Of a stretch of 64,000 nt of DNA, positions 54,401-62,882 are shown piece by piece (the stretch's first letter is position 1; every line of letters starts with the position of its first letter). The position numbers and the translations under genes were made by a program. The DNA comes from Roseicitreum antarcticum (lineage in GTDB: Bacteria > Pseudomonadota > Alphaproteobacteria > Rhodobacterales > Rhodobacteraceae). The DNA lies in NCBI RefSeq assembly GCF_014681765.1, contig NZ_CP061498.1:2431501-2495500 (forward strand). The letters are read 5' to 3'. The notes under the pieces were generated by a model. The model was not told where the DNA came from, did not search any database, and worked only from the letters and a program-made list of their open reading frames with translations.

Positions 54401-54856
54401 CGCGCCCAGAATGGTATCGCCAAAAAGGCCCCCCAGCCCAAAGCTCTGGCCCCAGCTTTCGCTTGGCACCAGGCTCGCGGCCCAGACCGCGGTCAGCGCG
54501 ATGGCGATGGGCACGAAGATAACGCGGCTCAGGATCAGCTCTTCGCCCCGGTGGATGACGAAACGCACGCCCCAACCGGCCAGCGCCAGCACCAGCCCCC
54601 ATGCCCCATACCCGCTGATGATGATCAGCGGCGAGGCGACAGCGGCGCCGATCCGGCCCATTGCATTATGCACCGGCGCATCGGTCGCGGCCATCCAGCT
54701 GGGATCTTGGGGCGAATAGGATCCCAGCATCACCGCGACGACACCTGCCATGCACAGCAGCGCCACGCCCAGCATTTCCTTGCCGCGCTTGTTCAGAATT
54801 GCCTGAAGGCCGCTGTCCAGCAGGGGGTCACGCTGTCTGATGTTGTAGGAAGCCAT
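51422..54856 (-). CDS. ftsK: DNA translocase FtsK
   Basis: 1144-aa septal DNA pump that clears chromosome termini and activates XerCD. Four N-terminal transmembrane helices (about residues 28-200), then a long Pro/Gln/Ala-rich linker (about 225-640), the alpha/beta motor (Walker [14 protein letters not shown] near 800; Walker [14 protein letters not shown] near 927) and a C-terminal gamma winged-helix domain ([45 protein letters not shown]). It lies 15 bp upstream-adjacent to the aminotransferase gene on the same strand. Confidence 0.96.
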   Translation of the reverse strand: MASYNIRQRDPLLDSGLQAILNKRGKEMLGVALLCMAGVVAVMLGSYSPQDPSWMAATDAPVHNAMGRIGAAVASPLIIISGYGAWGLVLALAGWGVRFVIHRGEELILSRVIFVPIAIALTAVWAASLVPSESWGQSFGLGGLFGDTILGAVLTALPMNAAFGVKLMTVVLTLGTLAIWAFVLGFVRYELALIGRFLVLGLLLSYAGLVAVLRRGATGGARLSMRGAQGLAVRAQDHIAHRRAQAAVAPGNTPRGRAAPDMHPYPQNPAYGRAPQPERAYGQEPFVTRQPTAATAAPAAQRPAPPVIRAQPTGHGAAPQPRPGPQGRHAAGYDDTDDDAPLFDDHDDYGRPLRGAAQPQGWTPQVWPEAPDAPQWGPDGYPAQRHAAPEPAPQRQGILSKLNLLSRRPADAPEVDTAQAQPANPDHYAAHTGDDRIKARISDAVRARSRHKPVFRISDDRGAAPATPAPSANPALRPEPPVTAATAAAGASALHMTSIPPVGWHLPAQNIAVSGGPVSPVSAPPTQASTRAPAPSVSAQPYQTHMQPEPAAYADPYAEPYADPYGDEGDDMAYDAAPQAFAPSVAATPLVAEPLFDPTPRPAGHTLQRRVVQTGQRRPPAPSRQAMAEAQPALQFSQLPEPEYELPPLGLLASPDDVQRYSLSDDALEENARMLENVLDDYGVRGEIVSVRPGPVVTMYELEPAPGLKASRVIGLADDIARSMSALSARVSTVPGRSVIGIELPNAHREKVVLREILAARDFGDTGMKLPLALGKDIGGEPIVANLAKMPHLLIAGTTGSGKSVAINTMILSLLYKLTPAECRLIMIDPKMLELSVYDGIPHLLSPVVTDPKKAVVALKWVVGEMEDRYRKMSKMGVRNIDGFNGRVREALDRGEMFKRTVQTGFDDETGDPVFETEEFAPETIPYIVVIVDEMADLMMVAGKEIEACIQRLAQMARASGIHLIMATQRPSVDVITGTIKANFPTRISFQVTSKIDSRTILGEQGAEQLLGMGDMLYMAGGAKITRIHGPFVSDEEVEEIVNHLKSFGPPSYMSGVVEGPDNDKEADIDAVLGLGDSSGEDALYDQAVQVVIRDRKCSTSYIQRKLGIGYNKAARLVEQMEDQGIVTTANHVGKREILVPEQG

Positions 54857-54871
54857 CTTTCGCCCTCGCCT

Positions 54872-56050
54872 TTATGGATAGAGACAGTCACGCAGCTGGA
54901 TCAGCGCGGTCTGCATTTCGTCACGCTCGGCCACCATGGCCACGCGGATGTAGGATTTGCCGGGGTTCACGCCATCGACGTCGCGGCTGAGATAGGCACC
55001 CGGCAGCACCCGCACGCCGGTTTCGCGCCACAGGCGCAGCGCGGCGTCTTCGCCGTCGGGCACCGGCAGCCACAGGAAAAACCCGGCCTGCGGCGGGACA
55101 TAGCCCTGCATGCCGCCGAAGACCGCATCGGCGATGCGGTATTTCTCGCGGTACATCTCACGGCTGACGGTCACATGCGCCTCATCGTTCCAGGCGGCGG
55201 TGGCGACGGCTTGCAGCGGCAGCGGCAGCGGCGCCCCGGCATAGGCGCGCAGCTGGCGGATGCGGCGGATGCTTTCCACGCCGCCCGCGACAAAGCCTGA
55301 TCGCAGCCCCGGAAGGTTCGAGCGTTTGGACAGTGAATGAAAGCTCAGCACACGCTCGGCGCTGGCACCCGCCTCGGCGGCGGCTTCCAGAATGCCCGGC
55401 GGGGGCGTGTCGCGGTAGATCTCGGCGTAGCATTCATCGGCAAATATCTGGAAATCATACTGCTCGGCCAGCGCCAGCAGATCGGCCCAATAGGCGCGGT
55501 CGGCCACGGCCCCCTGCGGGTTTGCGGGCGAACAGACATAGGCAATCGCGGTGCGGTTCAGCACCTCGTCGGGCAGGGCGCGGTAGTCGGGGAGGTGGCC
55601 CGTGTTGGCCGTCGCGGGCACATAGACCGGCTGCGCCCCCACAGCGAGGGCCGCGACCGCATAGACCTGATAGAACGGGTTGGGCGTCAGGATGACGGGC
55701 TGGCCCCCTGCCTTGGATTCGGGGCAGAGTGCCAGGGCCGCGTTGAACAACCCCTCACGCGTGCCGTTCAGCGCCATGATTTGGGCGTCGGGCACGGTCA
55801 CGCCATAGCGTCGTGTCAGCCAGCCGCTGATCGCGGCCAGTAGGTCGGGCGTGCCCTCATTGCTGGGGTAGCGGGCAAAACCGGCCAGCGAGTCGGCCAG
55901 GATTTCCCCCACGAAGGGCGGCATCGGGTGGCGCGGTTCGCCGATCGTCATGGCAACGGGCGTGCCGCCCGGTTGATGGACGTCAAGCAACGCGCGCAGG
56001 CGCGGAAACGCGTATTCTGGCAGGTTCGAAAACCGCTCAGGGAAACTCAT
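54872..56050 (-). CDS. PLP aminotransferase class I/II, probable succinyldiaminopimelate aminotransferase (DapC-like)
   Basis: 392-aa fold-type I aminotransferase. PLP lysine in FHSLSKRSNLPGLRSGFVAG, Asp in FADECYAEIYRD, and AYVCSPANPQGAV for the pyridine-binding Asn. The N-terminal PEYAFPRLRALLD and AMTIGEPRHPMPPFV match the DapC branch, which works in lysine and cell-wall diaminopimelate synthesis; function is inferred. ATG 56050 (MSFPERF) has GAGG 6 nt upstream; an ATG four codons earlier is possible. It is followed by ftsK at 15 bp. Confidence 0.82.
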   Translation of the reverse strand: MSFPERFSNLPEYAFPRLRALLDVHQPGGTPVAMTIGEPRHPMPPFVGEILADSLAGFARYPSNEGTPDLLAAISGWLTRRYGVTVPDAQIMALNGTREGLFNAALALCPESKAGGQPVILTPNPFYQVYAVAALAVGAQPVYVPATANTGHLPDYRALPDEVLNRTAIAYVCSPANPQGAVADRAYWADLLALAEQYDFQIFADECYAEIYRDTPPPGILEAAAEAGASAERVLSFHSLSKRSNLPGLRSGFVAGGVESIRRIRQLRAYAGAPLPLPLQAVATAAWNDEAHVTVSREMYREKYRIADAVFGGMQGYVPPQAGFFLWLPVPDGEDAALRLWRETGVRVLPGAYLSRDVDGVNPGKSYIRVAMVAERDEMQTALIQLRDCLYP

Positions 56051-56208
56051 GGACTGCCTCATGGATCGGGGTCGTTATCGCCCCGTTGCGGACACGTTAG
56101 CCTGTCTGACCCGCCGGGTCCAGAAAAACGCTGCGGTTCTTGGGGCTTGTGGTATCGGGTTGTGGCATTTACGCCCCGGCGGATTGCCGGGGGTAATCGC
56201 GTGACATC

Positions 56209-57540
56209 TCAACGCAGTGCCGCCTCGGCAGCCGCGCCCAGCCGCAGCAGCCGCGCCTCCGCCATCGGCGGGCACATCAGGCTGATCCCGGTGGATGGCA
56301 CGCCGGTTGGCAGGGTCAGCACACACAGTCCCATCAGGTTGCCGATGCGTGTGTTGCGCAGGGTCAGCAGGTTTTCCACGCCGTAATAGGCATGGTCCGA
56401 CATCAGGCGCCCGGCATCTGGCGGCAGGTTCGGTGCGGTGGGCAGTACCACTGCATCATATTCGGCAGTATCGGCCAGATAGGCTGCGCGTAATCGGTCC
56501 AGCCGGTTCCAGGCCGCAACGTAATCGGTGGCGCTATGGTCCATGCCGGACCGGAAGCGCTCCAGAATCGGGGGGAACATCAGATCGGCCTTGGGCTCGA
56601 TCACGTCGCGCCAGATGCCGTAGCATTCCGGCGTATAAATGACCGCCGACAGCGGCATTGCCTCGGATACTGCCGCTACGGCGCGCCGCGTGACGGTTGC
56701 GCCCGCCGCTTCCAGCCGCGCGATGGCCGTGTCGAACCCGCCCAGCGGTGCCGCGCGGATATCGTCGAATGCAACATTGTCCAGCACCAAAAACCGAACG
56801 CCGTCCAGCGATGCGCCGCGCAGATCGGGGGCGCGGCGGCCTTCCAGCGCGGCCAGCGCCAGCGCCGCATCCTCGACCGTCCGGGCCAAGGGGCCGATTG
56901 TGTCGAACCGCAAGGCCAGCGGCACCACGCCGCGCAGACTGACCCGATCGGCGGTGGTTTTCAGCCCCACAAGGTCATTCCAGGCGGCCGGTATTCGTAC
57001 CGACCCGCCCGTATCCGACCCGATGGCCAGGGGCGCCAGCCCGAAGGCGACCGAGGCCGCCGCCCCGGAAGAACTTCCCCCCGGCACGGCATCGGGGTTG
57101 TTCACGCAGGGCGGCGTGGCGGTCACCGGGTTCAGCCCCAGCCCGGAATAGGCGAATTCCGACATATGCGTCTTGCCGAGGCCAATCATGCCTGCTGCTG
57201 TGGCATTGGCGACAACCTCGGCATCGCGGTCGGGCGTGCGGCCCTGCAACACGGCCGATCCCGCCTCGGTCGCGATGCCTGCGGTGTCGAACAGGTCTTT
57301 CCACGACACCGGCACCCCATCCAGCGGCCCAAGGCGCTGTCCGGCCTTTGCCCGCGCCCGTGCGCTGGCGGCCTGTGCAAGGGCGCTGTCCCGCGTCAGT
57401 CGGGCATAGATGCGGTTGCCCAAGGCATGCCCGGCGGCGGCATCGAGGAACGTCTCGGCCAGTGCAACCGGGCAGATTTCCCCCGCCTCAACACCCCGGC
57501 CCAGTGCTGCCGCGCTTTTGTTCTGCCAGTCCTTGCCCAT
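56209..57540 (-). CDS. Amidase (amidase signature family)
   Basis: 443-aa Ser-Ser-Lys hydrolase: Lys81 in VSWKDLFD, the cis-Ser in GGSSSGAAASVAFG (154-159) and nucleophile Ser180 in GSDTGGSVRIPAAW. ATG 57540 (MGKDWQNKS) has AGGGG 6 nt upstream. Family members hydrolyse diverse amides, and one member is GatA; the lack of gatB or gatC beside it and the sequence make an ordinary amidase more likely. It is divergent from the UbiH-like gene and upstream of the aminotransferase gene. Confidence 0.88.
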   Translation of the reverse strand: MGKDWQNKSAAALGRGVEAGEICPVALAETFLDAAAGHALGNRIYARLTRDSALAQAASARARAKAGQRLGPLDGVPVSWKDLFDTAGIATEAGSAVLQGRTPDRDAEVVANATAAGMIGLGKTHMSEFAYSGLGLNPVTATPPCVNNPDAVPGGSSSGAAASVAFGLAPLAIGSDTGGSVRIPAAWNDLVGLKTTADRVSLRGVVPLALRFDTIGPLARTVEDAALALAALEGRRAPDLRGASLDGVRFLVLDNVAFDDIRAAPLGGFDTAIARLEAAGATVTRRAVAAVSEAMPLSAVIYTPECYGIWRDVIEPKADLMFPPILERFRSGMDHSATDYVAAWNRLDRLRAAYLADTAEYDAVVLPTAPNLPPDAGRLMSDHAYYGVENLLTLRNTRIGNLMGLCVLTLPTGVPSTGISLMCPPMAEARLLRLGAAAEAALR

Positions 57541-57689
57541 CGGCGCGCCCCTTTGCCCTGCTGTCGTTTTGCTTTTCCCGCAGGGTGTTATCGGCGCGAA
57601 GCCGCGATGAATCAACCTTCCCGTGGTGGGTCGTGGTCCTGCTGTGCATGTCGCATGGACAATTCCGCCATCAGGCGCATATTGGCGCC

Positions 57690-58937
57690 ATGACACATGA
57701 GACAGATATTCTGATCGTCGGGGGCGGGCTGAATGGGCCGGTGCTGGCGCTTGCGCTGGCGTCAGGCGGGCTGCGGGTTACAGTTGTAGATGCCGCCCCG
57801 GCGCACACCCATGACCGGCCTGGCACCGATACCTACAGTGCCTTTGACGGACGGGCCTATGCGCTTGCCATGGCCTCGTGCCGTGCGCTGAAGGCCCTTG
57901 GCATCTGGGACCGGGTGGCGGACAAAGCCCAGCCGATGCTGGAGATCAAGGCCAGCGACGGGCGAGCGGGGCAGGGTGCTGCCCCTTTCTTCCTGCATTT
58001 TGACCATGCCGAGATCGAGGAAGGCCCGATGGGCCACATGCTGGAAGACCGCTACCTGCGCGGCGCGCTGCATGAAGCCATGGCTGCCCAACCGCTGATC
58101 ACCTACCGTCCCGGCGCACGGGTGGTGGCGCAAGATACCGGCGGCGCGCGCCAAGCCTGCGTGACGCTGGACGATGGAAGCCAACTGCACGCCCGCCTGC
58201 TGGTCGGTTGCGACGGGCGCACCAGCGGCACGGCGGCGCGGGCGGGCATCCGGCGCACCGGCTGGGATTATGGCCAGACCGCGATGGTCTGCGCCATCGA
58301 CCACGATCTGCCGCACAGCGGCATCGCGCATCAGTTCTTCATGCCCGCCGGACCGCTGGCAATCCTGCCGCTGCCGGGCAACAGGTCCTCAATCGTCTGG
58401 AGCGAGCGGACCGCGACCGCCGCCGCCATTCAGGCCCTGTCCGACGATGATTATCTAAGTGCGCTGCGCCCGGCCTTCGGGGATTTCCTCGGCGCGATCC
58501 GGCTGGCGGGCAAGCGCTGGGCCTATCCGCTGAACCTGACGTTGGCGAACAGTTTCATCGGCTCACGTCTCGCGCTTGTGGGGGATGCTGCGCATGGCGT
58601 GCACCCCATCGCGGGGCAAGGGTTGAATCTGGGGCTGCGCGATGTTGGGGCGCTGGCGCAGGTGGTGATCGAGGCTGCAAGGCGCGGCGAGGACATTGCC
58701 TCACCGCTGGTGCTGGACCGCTACCAGACCTGGCGCCGGTTCGATACCACGATGCTGGCGCTGGGCACTGACGCTGTCAACCGACTGTTTTCCAATGACA
58801 ACCCGCTGCTGCGTGCCGCGCGCGACCTGGGCATGGGCGCGGTCAGCGCCATACCGGGGCTGCGGCGCGGGTTCATCCGGCAAGCCGCTGGCCTTAGCGG
58901 GGATGTCCCGCGCCTGTTGCAGGGCCGCGCGATCTGA
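57690..58937 (+). CDS. UbiH/UbiF/Coq6 family FAD-dependent hydroxylase
   Basis: 415-aa flavoprotein monooxygenase, probably for ring hydroxylation in ubiquinone synthesis. N-terminal FAD loop ILIVGGGLNGPVLALAL at residues 7-23, the DG motif LVGCDGRTSGT, and the second FAD motif LALVGDAAHGVHPIAGQGLNLGLRDV near 290. ATG 57690 was chosen because the FAD loop begins six residues later; its ribosome site is weak. Alphaproteobacteria often use one or two such enzymes for several ring positions, so the exact position is open. Confidence 0.87.
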   Translation: MTHETDILIVGGGLNGPVLALALASGGLRVTVVDAAPAHTHDRPGTDTYSAFDGRAYALAMASCRALKALGIWDRVADKAQPMLEIKASDGRAGQGAAPFFLHFDHAEIEEGPMGHMLEDRYLRGALHEAMAAQPLITYRPGARVVAQDTGGARQACVTLDDGSQLHARLLVGCDGRTSGTAARAGIRRTGWDYGQTAMVCAIDHDLPHSGIAHQFFMPAGPLAILPLPGNRSSIVWSERTATAAAIQALSDDDYLSALRPAFGDFLGAIRLAGKRWAYPLNLTLANSFIGSRLALVGDAAHGVHPIAGQGLNLGLRDVGALAQVVIEAARRGEDIASPLVLDRYQTWRRFDTTMLALGTDAVNRLFSNDNPLLRAARDLGMGAVSAIPGLRRGFIRQAAGLSGDVPRLLQGRAI

Positions 58938-58967
58938 TTGGCGCCATCTGCCTGGAGAGCGGTGCGA

Positions 58968-59534
58968 TCACCGCGCCAGCGCGTGATAATCCGGGTTCGG
59001 CTCCATGCCGGTGGCCGAGGCCATGCGATTCGACATGCTGAAGAACCCCACAACCGCGATAATGTCGAATAAATCGCGGTCGCTGAAGCCATGCGTCCGC
59101 AGCACTTCGCGGTCGGCTTCGGACACTTTCGCGCTGTGTTCGGTCACAAGGGCCGCAAAATCCAGCATGGCGCGGGTGCGGTCGTCCAATGGCGCGAAGC
59201 GGTAGTTCATTACCATCGCCTCGCCCAGCGCGGGATCGCCCGACAATTGCCGTACAGCCGCACCGTGCGCCACTTGGCAATACCAGCAGCGGTTGATCGA
59301 CGAGACGACGACGGCGATCATCTCGCGCTCCAGCTTCGTCAGCGCGCTGTCGCCCAGCATCAGGTCGTTGTACATCGCCGAGAATGCGTTCAACTTTTCG
59401 ATGTCAAAGGCATAGGCGCGCAGCACATTGGGGATGAATCCCAGCTTTTCGACGCAAATGTCAAAGAACCGCGCCGTTGCGTCGGGCAGTGGATCGACGG
59501 GGGGCAGATCAAGGGCTGTGGGCTGTTGGGACAT
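58968..59534 (-). CDS. Peroxidase-related AhpD-like protein (carboxymuconolactone decarboxylase fold)
   Basis: 188-aa protein with the AhpD active-site pattern CWYCQVAHG (Cys83, Cys86, His90), preceded by LTKLEREMIAVVVSSIN, and the C-terminal FSDRDLFDIIAVVGFFSMSNRMA. This is the uncharacterised peroxidase-related type, likely a thiol-dependent reductase of hydroperoxides. ATG 59534 (MSQQPTALDLPP) is the family-like start. It is convergent with the UbiH-like gene. Confidence 0.85.
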   Translation of the reverse strand: MSQQPTALDLPPVDPLPDATARFFDICVEKLGFIPNVLRAYAFDIEKLNAFSAMYNDLMLGDSALTKLEREMIAVVVSSINRCWYCQVAHGAAVRQLSGDPALGEAMVMNYRFAPLDDRTRAMLDFAALVTEHSAKVSEADREVLRTHGFSDRDLFDIIAVVGFFSMSNRMASATGMEPNPDYHALAR

Positions 59535-59584
59535 GGGGCGCGACCTTCGCGTTAGGGAATGTGATAAGGTGACGTTGCGGCAGC

Positions 59585-60370
59585 CTAAGCAGATTTCAGG
59601 CGGTAGTGATAGGATGCAACCTGCGTCATGCCAAGCCGTGCGTAAAGGGCGCGTGCACCTGCATTGCCTGCGGTGACGGCCAGCGCGAAGGTGGTGGCAC
59701 CTTCGGCCTGCGCCCACCACGCGGCACCCGTGACGATGCGCGCACCGATTCCCTGACGGCGAAAGGCCGGTGAAACCTCAACCGCGTGCAGCATGGCGAT
59801 CCCGTCATGGCAGGCGACAAAGCCAACGCCGACCGCGCGATCGGATTGCCGGGCGATCAGGCCCGCTTTGGGCGCACAGGCGCGTTCCATTACTGCCAGC
59901 CTGGCAGGCCCGGTGCCCGCCGCCGCCCAGAGGTCACGCATGATCGCCAGCGGTGGCCAAAGAGGGAACAGGCTGACGGGCCCGGGCTCAATCGCCAGCG
60001 CCGCTGTCGGCGCGGCATAGATCACCGTGGGGTCGTTGATGACATAGCCCCGCGCCGCCAGCAGTGCATCAAGCGGCGCGTGATCCACACCGCGCAGCGC
60101 AAAAAGTGGCGGCTGGCCGGTGGCGGCGGCCTGCGCCCCCTCAGCCTGTGTGACATCATCTGCACTGATTGCCGCGGCATCCATGCCCGGCGCCAGTAGG
60201 GTGGCCGAGACACGCTGCCCGCCGCCTTGCCCGTCGCGCAAGAGCCATGGGCCTTGCTGCGTGACCCGCGCGGCGGGCCATGTCGCATCCAGTGCGGCAA
60301 AGATGTGTGCGGCGCTGTGCGCGCCAGCGCCTTGCCCGGTCCCTGACGCTTGACCTTCGGCAATGCTCAT
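59585..60370 (-). CDS. GNAT family N-acetyltransferase
   Basis: 261-aa acetyltransferase with an acetyl-CoA loop VSPAFRRQGIGARIVTGAAWWA near residue 205 and the C-terminal VTAGNAGARALYARLGMTQVASYHYRLK. The N-terminal half (about 1-130) may be a second, degenerate GNAT-like half, giving a double-length fold. ATG overlaps the upstream stop codon (ATGA), so it is coupled to the CinA-like gene. Substrate unknown. Confidence 0.82.
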   Translation of the reverse strand: MSIAEGQASGTGQGAGAHSAAHIFAALDATWPAARVTQQGPWLLRDGQGGGQRVSATLLAPGMDAAAISADDVTQAEGAQAAATGQPPLFALRGVDHAPLDALLAARGYVINDPTVIYAAPTAALAIEPGPVSLFPLWPPLAIMRDLWAAAGTGPARLAVMERACAPKAGLIARQSDRAVGVGFVACHDGIAMLHAVEVSPAFRRQGIGARIVTGAAWWAQAEGATTFALAVTAGNAGARALYARLGMTQVASYHYRLKSA

Positions 60371-61098
60371 TCCACGGCTTCCGGGAACAGCTTGCACAAT
60401 GCCAGCATCGCGGCCTGAACCTCGGCCCCGTCCGCGCCCCGCACTACGATATTCGCGCCGTAAACCCCGTCGCGCACGAAGGGGTAGGACCCGATGGACA
60501 GCTTTGGATGCGCCTCGGCCAGGGCGCGCAGGGGCGTGGCGATCTCGCCCTCGCCACGCTGCACGCGCAGCGTCTGCGACAGAAGCGGCGCGCCCCCCGT
60601 CAGGCCGGGCAATACGCTAGCCACCATGGCCTGAAAGACCGAAGGCACCCCCGCCATCACATACACATTGTCGATGCAGAACCCGGGGGCAGACGACACC
60701 GGGTTGTCGATCAGCGTCGCAGTGTCGGGGATGCGGGCCATGCGCAACCGCGCCTCGTTCAGTTCCAGCCCGGTGCGCTGATAATGCGCGGCCAGAATCG
60801 CGCGGGCATCGTCGCGGATACCGATTCCCACGCCAAAGGCCTTTGCGACCGCATCGGCGGTGATATCGTCATGCGTCGGCCCGATTCCTCCCGAGGTGAA
60901 GACATGGTCATAGGCCGCGCGCAGGTCGTTCAGCGCGCCGACGATCTGTGCCTCTACATCAGACACGATCCGCACCTCGGCCAGATCAATGCCGTGGCGC
61001 GCCAGCTCCCCGGCGAGATGGTACATATTCGCGTCGCGGGTGCGGCCGGACAGGATTTCATCGCCAATCACCAGCATGGCGGCAGTCGGGTTGGGCAT
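60367..61098 (-). CDS. CinA-like molybdopterin-binding domain protein
   Basis: 243-aa protein with the MoCF/MoaB fold of CinA and related proteins: AMLVIGDEILSGRTRDANMYHLAGEL at the N-terminus, VFTSGGIGPTHDDITADAVAKAFG and VYVMAGVPSVFQAMV. It lacks the C-terminal nicotinamide-nucleotide deamidase domain of full CinA. ATG 61098 has AAGGAG 7 nt upstream. It is divergent from sfsA (73 bp). Confidence 0.88.
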   Translation of the reverse strand: MPNPTAAMLVIGDEILSGRTRDANMYHLAGELARHGIDLAEVRIVSDVEAQIVGALNDLRAAYDHVFTSGGIGPTHDDITADAVAKAFGVGIGIRDDARAILAAHYQRTGLELNEARLRMARIPDTATLIDNPVSSAPGFCIDNVYVMAGVPSVFQAMVASVLPGLTGGAPLLSQTLRVQRGEGEIATPLRALAEAHPKLSIGSYPFVRDGVYGANIVVRGADGAEVQAAMLALCKLFPEAVE

Positions 61099-61171
61099 CG
61101 GGATACTCCTTGCAATCATGCGGGGCTTTGGGCTGGGCGCGGGTGCCATGCAAGGGTATAAGCGCGCGGTC

Positions 61172-61873
61172 ATGCAGTTTCAAACCCCCTTGATCCCCGC
61201 CCGACTGATCCGGCGCTACAAACGGTTTCTGGCCGACTTCACGCTGGCCGACGGGCAGGCTGTCACCGCGCATTGCCCCAATACCGGCGCGATGACCGGG
61301 CTGGACACGCCGGGTCTGACCTGCTGGCTGGAGCCGAACACCGACCCGCGCAAGAAGCTGGCCTATGGCTGGCGTCTGGTGGGCCTGCCGGGTGGCGGGC
61401 TGGCCAATATCGACACCAGCCTGCCCAACCGCATTGTGGCCGAGGGGCTGGCGCAGGGCCGCGTCGCCACCCTCAGCGCTTATACCGATTTCCGGCGCGA
61501 GGTGGTGCTGGGTGCTTCACGCGTTGATTTCCGCGCCACCGCGCCCGGCCTGCCGGATGTGTATCTGGAGGTTAAAAGCGTCACCCTGCGCCGGGGCGCG
61601 CAGGCGCTGTTCCCCGATACCGTGACCACACGCGGCGCGCGGCATCTGGCGGATCTGGCACAGGCGCGGGGGGCGGGGCACCGGGCCGTGATGCTTTACC
61701 TCATCAGCCGCACCGATTGCGCGGGCTTTGGTATCGCCGCCGATCTGGACCCGGCCTATGCAAGCGCCTATGACGCTGCCCGCCGCGCGGGGGTCGAGGT
61801 GCTGGCCCATGCTTGTGACATCACGCTCCAAGGCATCACTTTCGGCGCGCCGATCCCCACACCCCCCTTGTGA
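61172..61873 (+). CDS. sfsA: Sugar fermentation stimulation protein SfsA
   Basis: 233-aa protein of the SfsA family, a nuclease-like fold known to affect maltose metabolism in E. coli, biochemically unclear. Family motifs: LIPARLIRRYKRFLADF at the N-terminus, VTAHCPNTGAMTGLDTPG, SLPNRIVAEGL, VDFRATAPGLPDVYLEVKSVTL and FPDTVTTRGARHLADLAQ. ATG 61172 (MQFQTPL) fits the family start; the frame is open further upstream without family signal. Confidence 0.93.
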   Translation: MQFQTPLIPARLIRRYKRFLADFTLADGQAVTAHCPNTGAMTGLDTPGLTCWLEPNTDPRKKLAYGWRLVGLPGGGLANIDTSLPNRIVAEGLAQGRVATLSAYTDFRREVVLGASRVDFRATAPGLPDVYLEVKSVTLRRGAQALFPDTVTTRGARHLADLAQARGAGHRAVMLYLISRTDCAGFGIAADLDPAYASAYDAARRAGVEVLAHACDITLQGITFGAPIPTPPL

Positions 61874-62017
61874 TCAGCTGCGGGATGCACAAGATACCTC
61901 CTGCCGAAAAACCGGGCTAGATATTCCCAAGACGGCACCAGGGCGCAGGCTTCGGCTGGTAAATCCGATGCGCCTTGGGTATTCATGCCCCAATACCGAC
62001 CGATTTCGGAGGCTCTT

Positions 62018-62866
62018 TTGGAAGATACTTCAGGCCAGACCACACGCGACGGGATCACGCTGCACGCGCCCGCAGATTTCGCTGGGATGCGCGCCGCCGG
62101 GCAACTGGCCGCGCATATCCTGGATGAGATCGCGCCGCATGTCGTACCCGGCCAGACCACGGGCGAACTGGACCGCATCATCACGGAACGGGTTGCGGCC
62201 TCGGGCGCTGCCTCGGCCACCATCGGCTACCGCGGCTATCAGCATGCGTCGTGCATCAGCGTCAACCATGTGGTGTGTCACGGCATCCCCGGCGCAAAGA
62301 TCCCCTACAGCAAGGCCCCGGCGCCACGGCGCGATGGCGACATCTTGCTGGACGGCGATATCATCAACATCGACGTGACGGTGATTGTGGATGGCTGGTT
62401 CGGCGACACCTCGCGCATGTATGTGGCGGGAAAGCTGAAGCCGTTTGCCGAACGCCTCATCAACATCACCCATGACGCGCTGATGCGCGGGATCGAGGCC
62501 GTGCGCCCCGGCAACACCTTCGGCGATATCGGCCATGCGATCCAATCCTATGTCGAGGCTGAGCGTATGTCGGTCGTGCGCGACTTCTGTGGCCACGGGC
62601 TGGGCCGTGTGTTCCACGCGCCGCCCAATGTGCTGCACTATGGCCGCGCGGGCACTGGCCCGGTGCTGGAAGAGGGGATGTTCTTCACGATCGAGCCCAT
62701 GGTGAACATCGGCCGTCCCGAAACCAAGGTGCTGCGCGACGACTGGACTGCCATCACGCGCGACAAATCGTTGTCGGCGCAGTTTGAACATTCGGTCGGC
62801 GTGACCGCCAGCGGGGCCGAGATCTTCACACTGTCGCCTGCTGGGAAATTCCACCCGACATGGTAG
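62018..62866 (+). CDS. map: Type I methionine aminopeptidase
   Basis: Removes the initiator Met from new proteins. 282 aa with the five metal ligands: Asp in IINIDVTVIVDGW, Asp in GWFGDTSRMY, His in CGHGLGRVFH, Glu in FFTIEPMVNIG and Glu in QFEHSVGVT. I chose the TTG start at 62018 because GGAGG (62008-62012) is 5 nt upstream and LEDTSGQTTRDGITLH fits family starts; an ATG at 61985 is in frame but lacks a site. A map gene behind sfsA is common in this bacterial family. Confidence 0.94.
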   Translation: MEDTSGQTTRDGITLHAPADFAGMRAAGQLAAHILDEIAPHVVPGQTTGELDRIITERVAASGAASATIGYRGYQHASCISVNHVVCHGIPGAKIPYSKAPAPRRDGDILLDGDIINIDVTVIVDGWFGDTSRMYVAGKLKPFAERLINITHDALMRGIEAVRPGNTFGDIGHAIQSYVEAERMSVVRDFCGHGLGRVFHAPPNVLHYGRAGTGPVLEEGMFFTIEPMVNIGRPETKVLRDDWTAITRDKSLSAQFEHSVGVTASGAEIFTLSPAGKFHPTW

Positions 62867-62882
62867 CGGCGGTGGCCTCGGC

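Noticed and set aside
56209-57540. GatA subunit of Glu-tRNA(Gln) amidotransferase
   Set aside because: Same signature family, but gatB and gatC are not nearby and the neighbourhood (aminotransferase, ftsK) suggests a general amidase.
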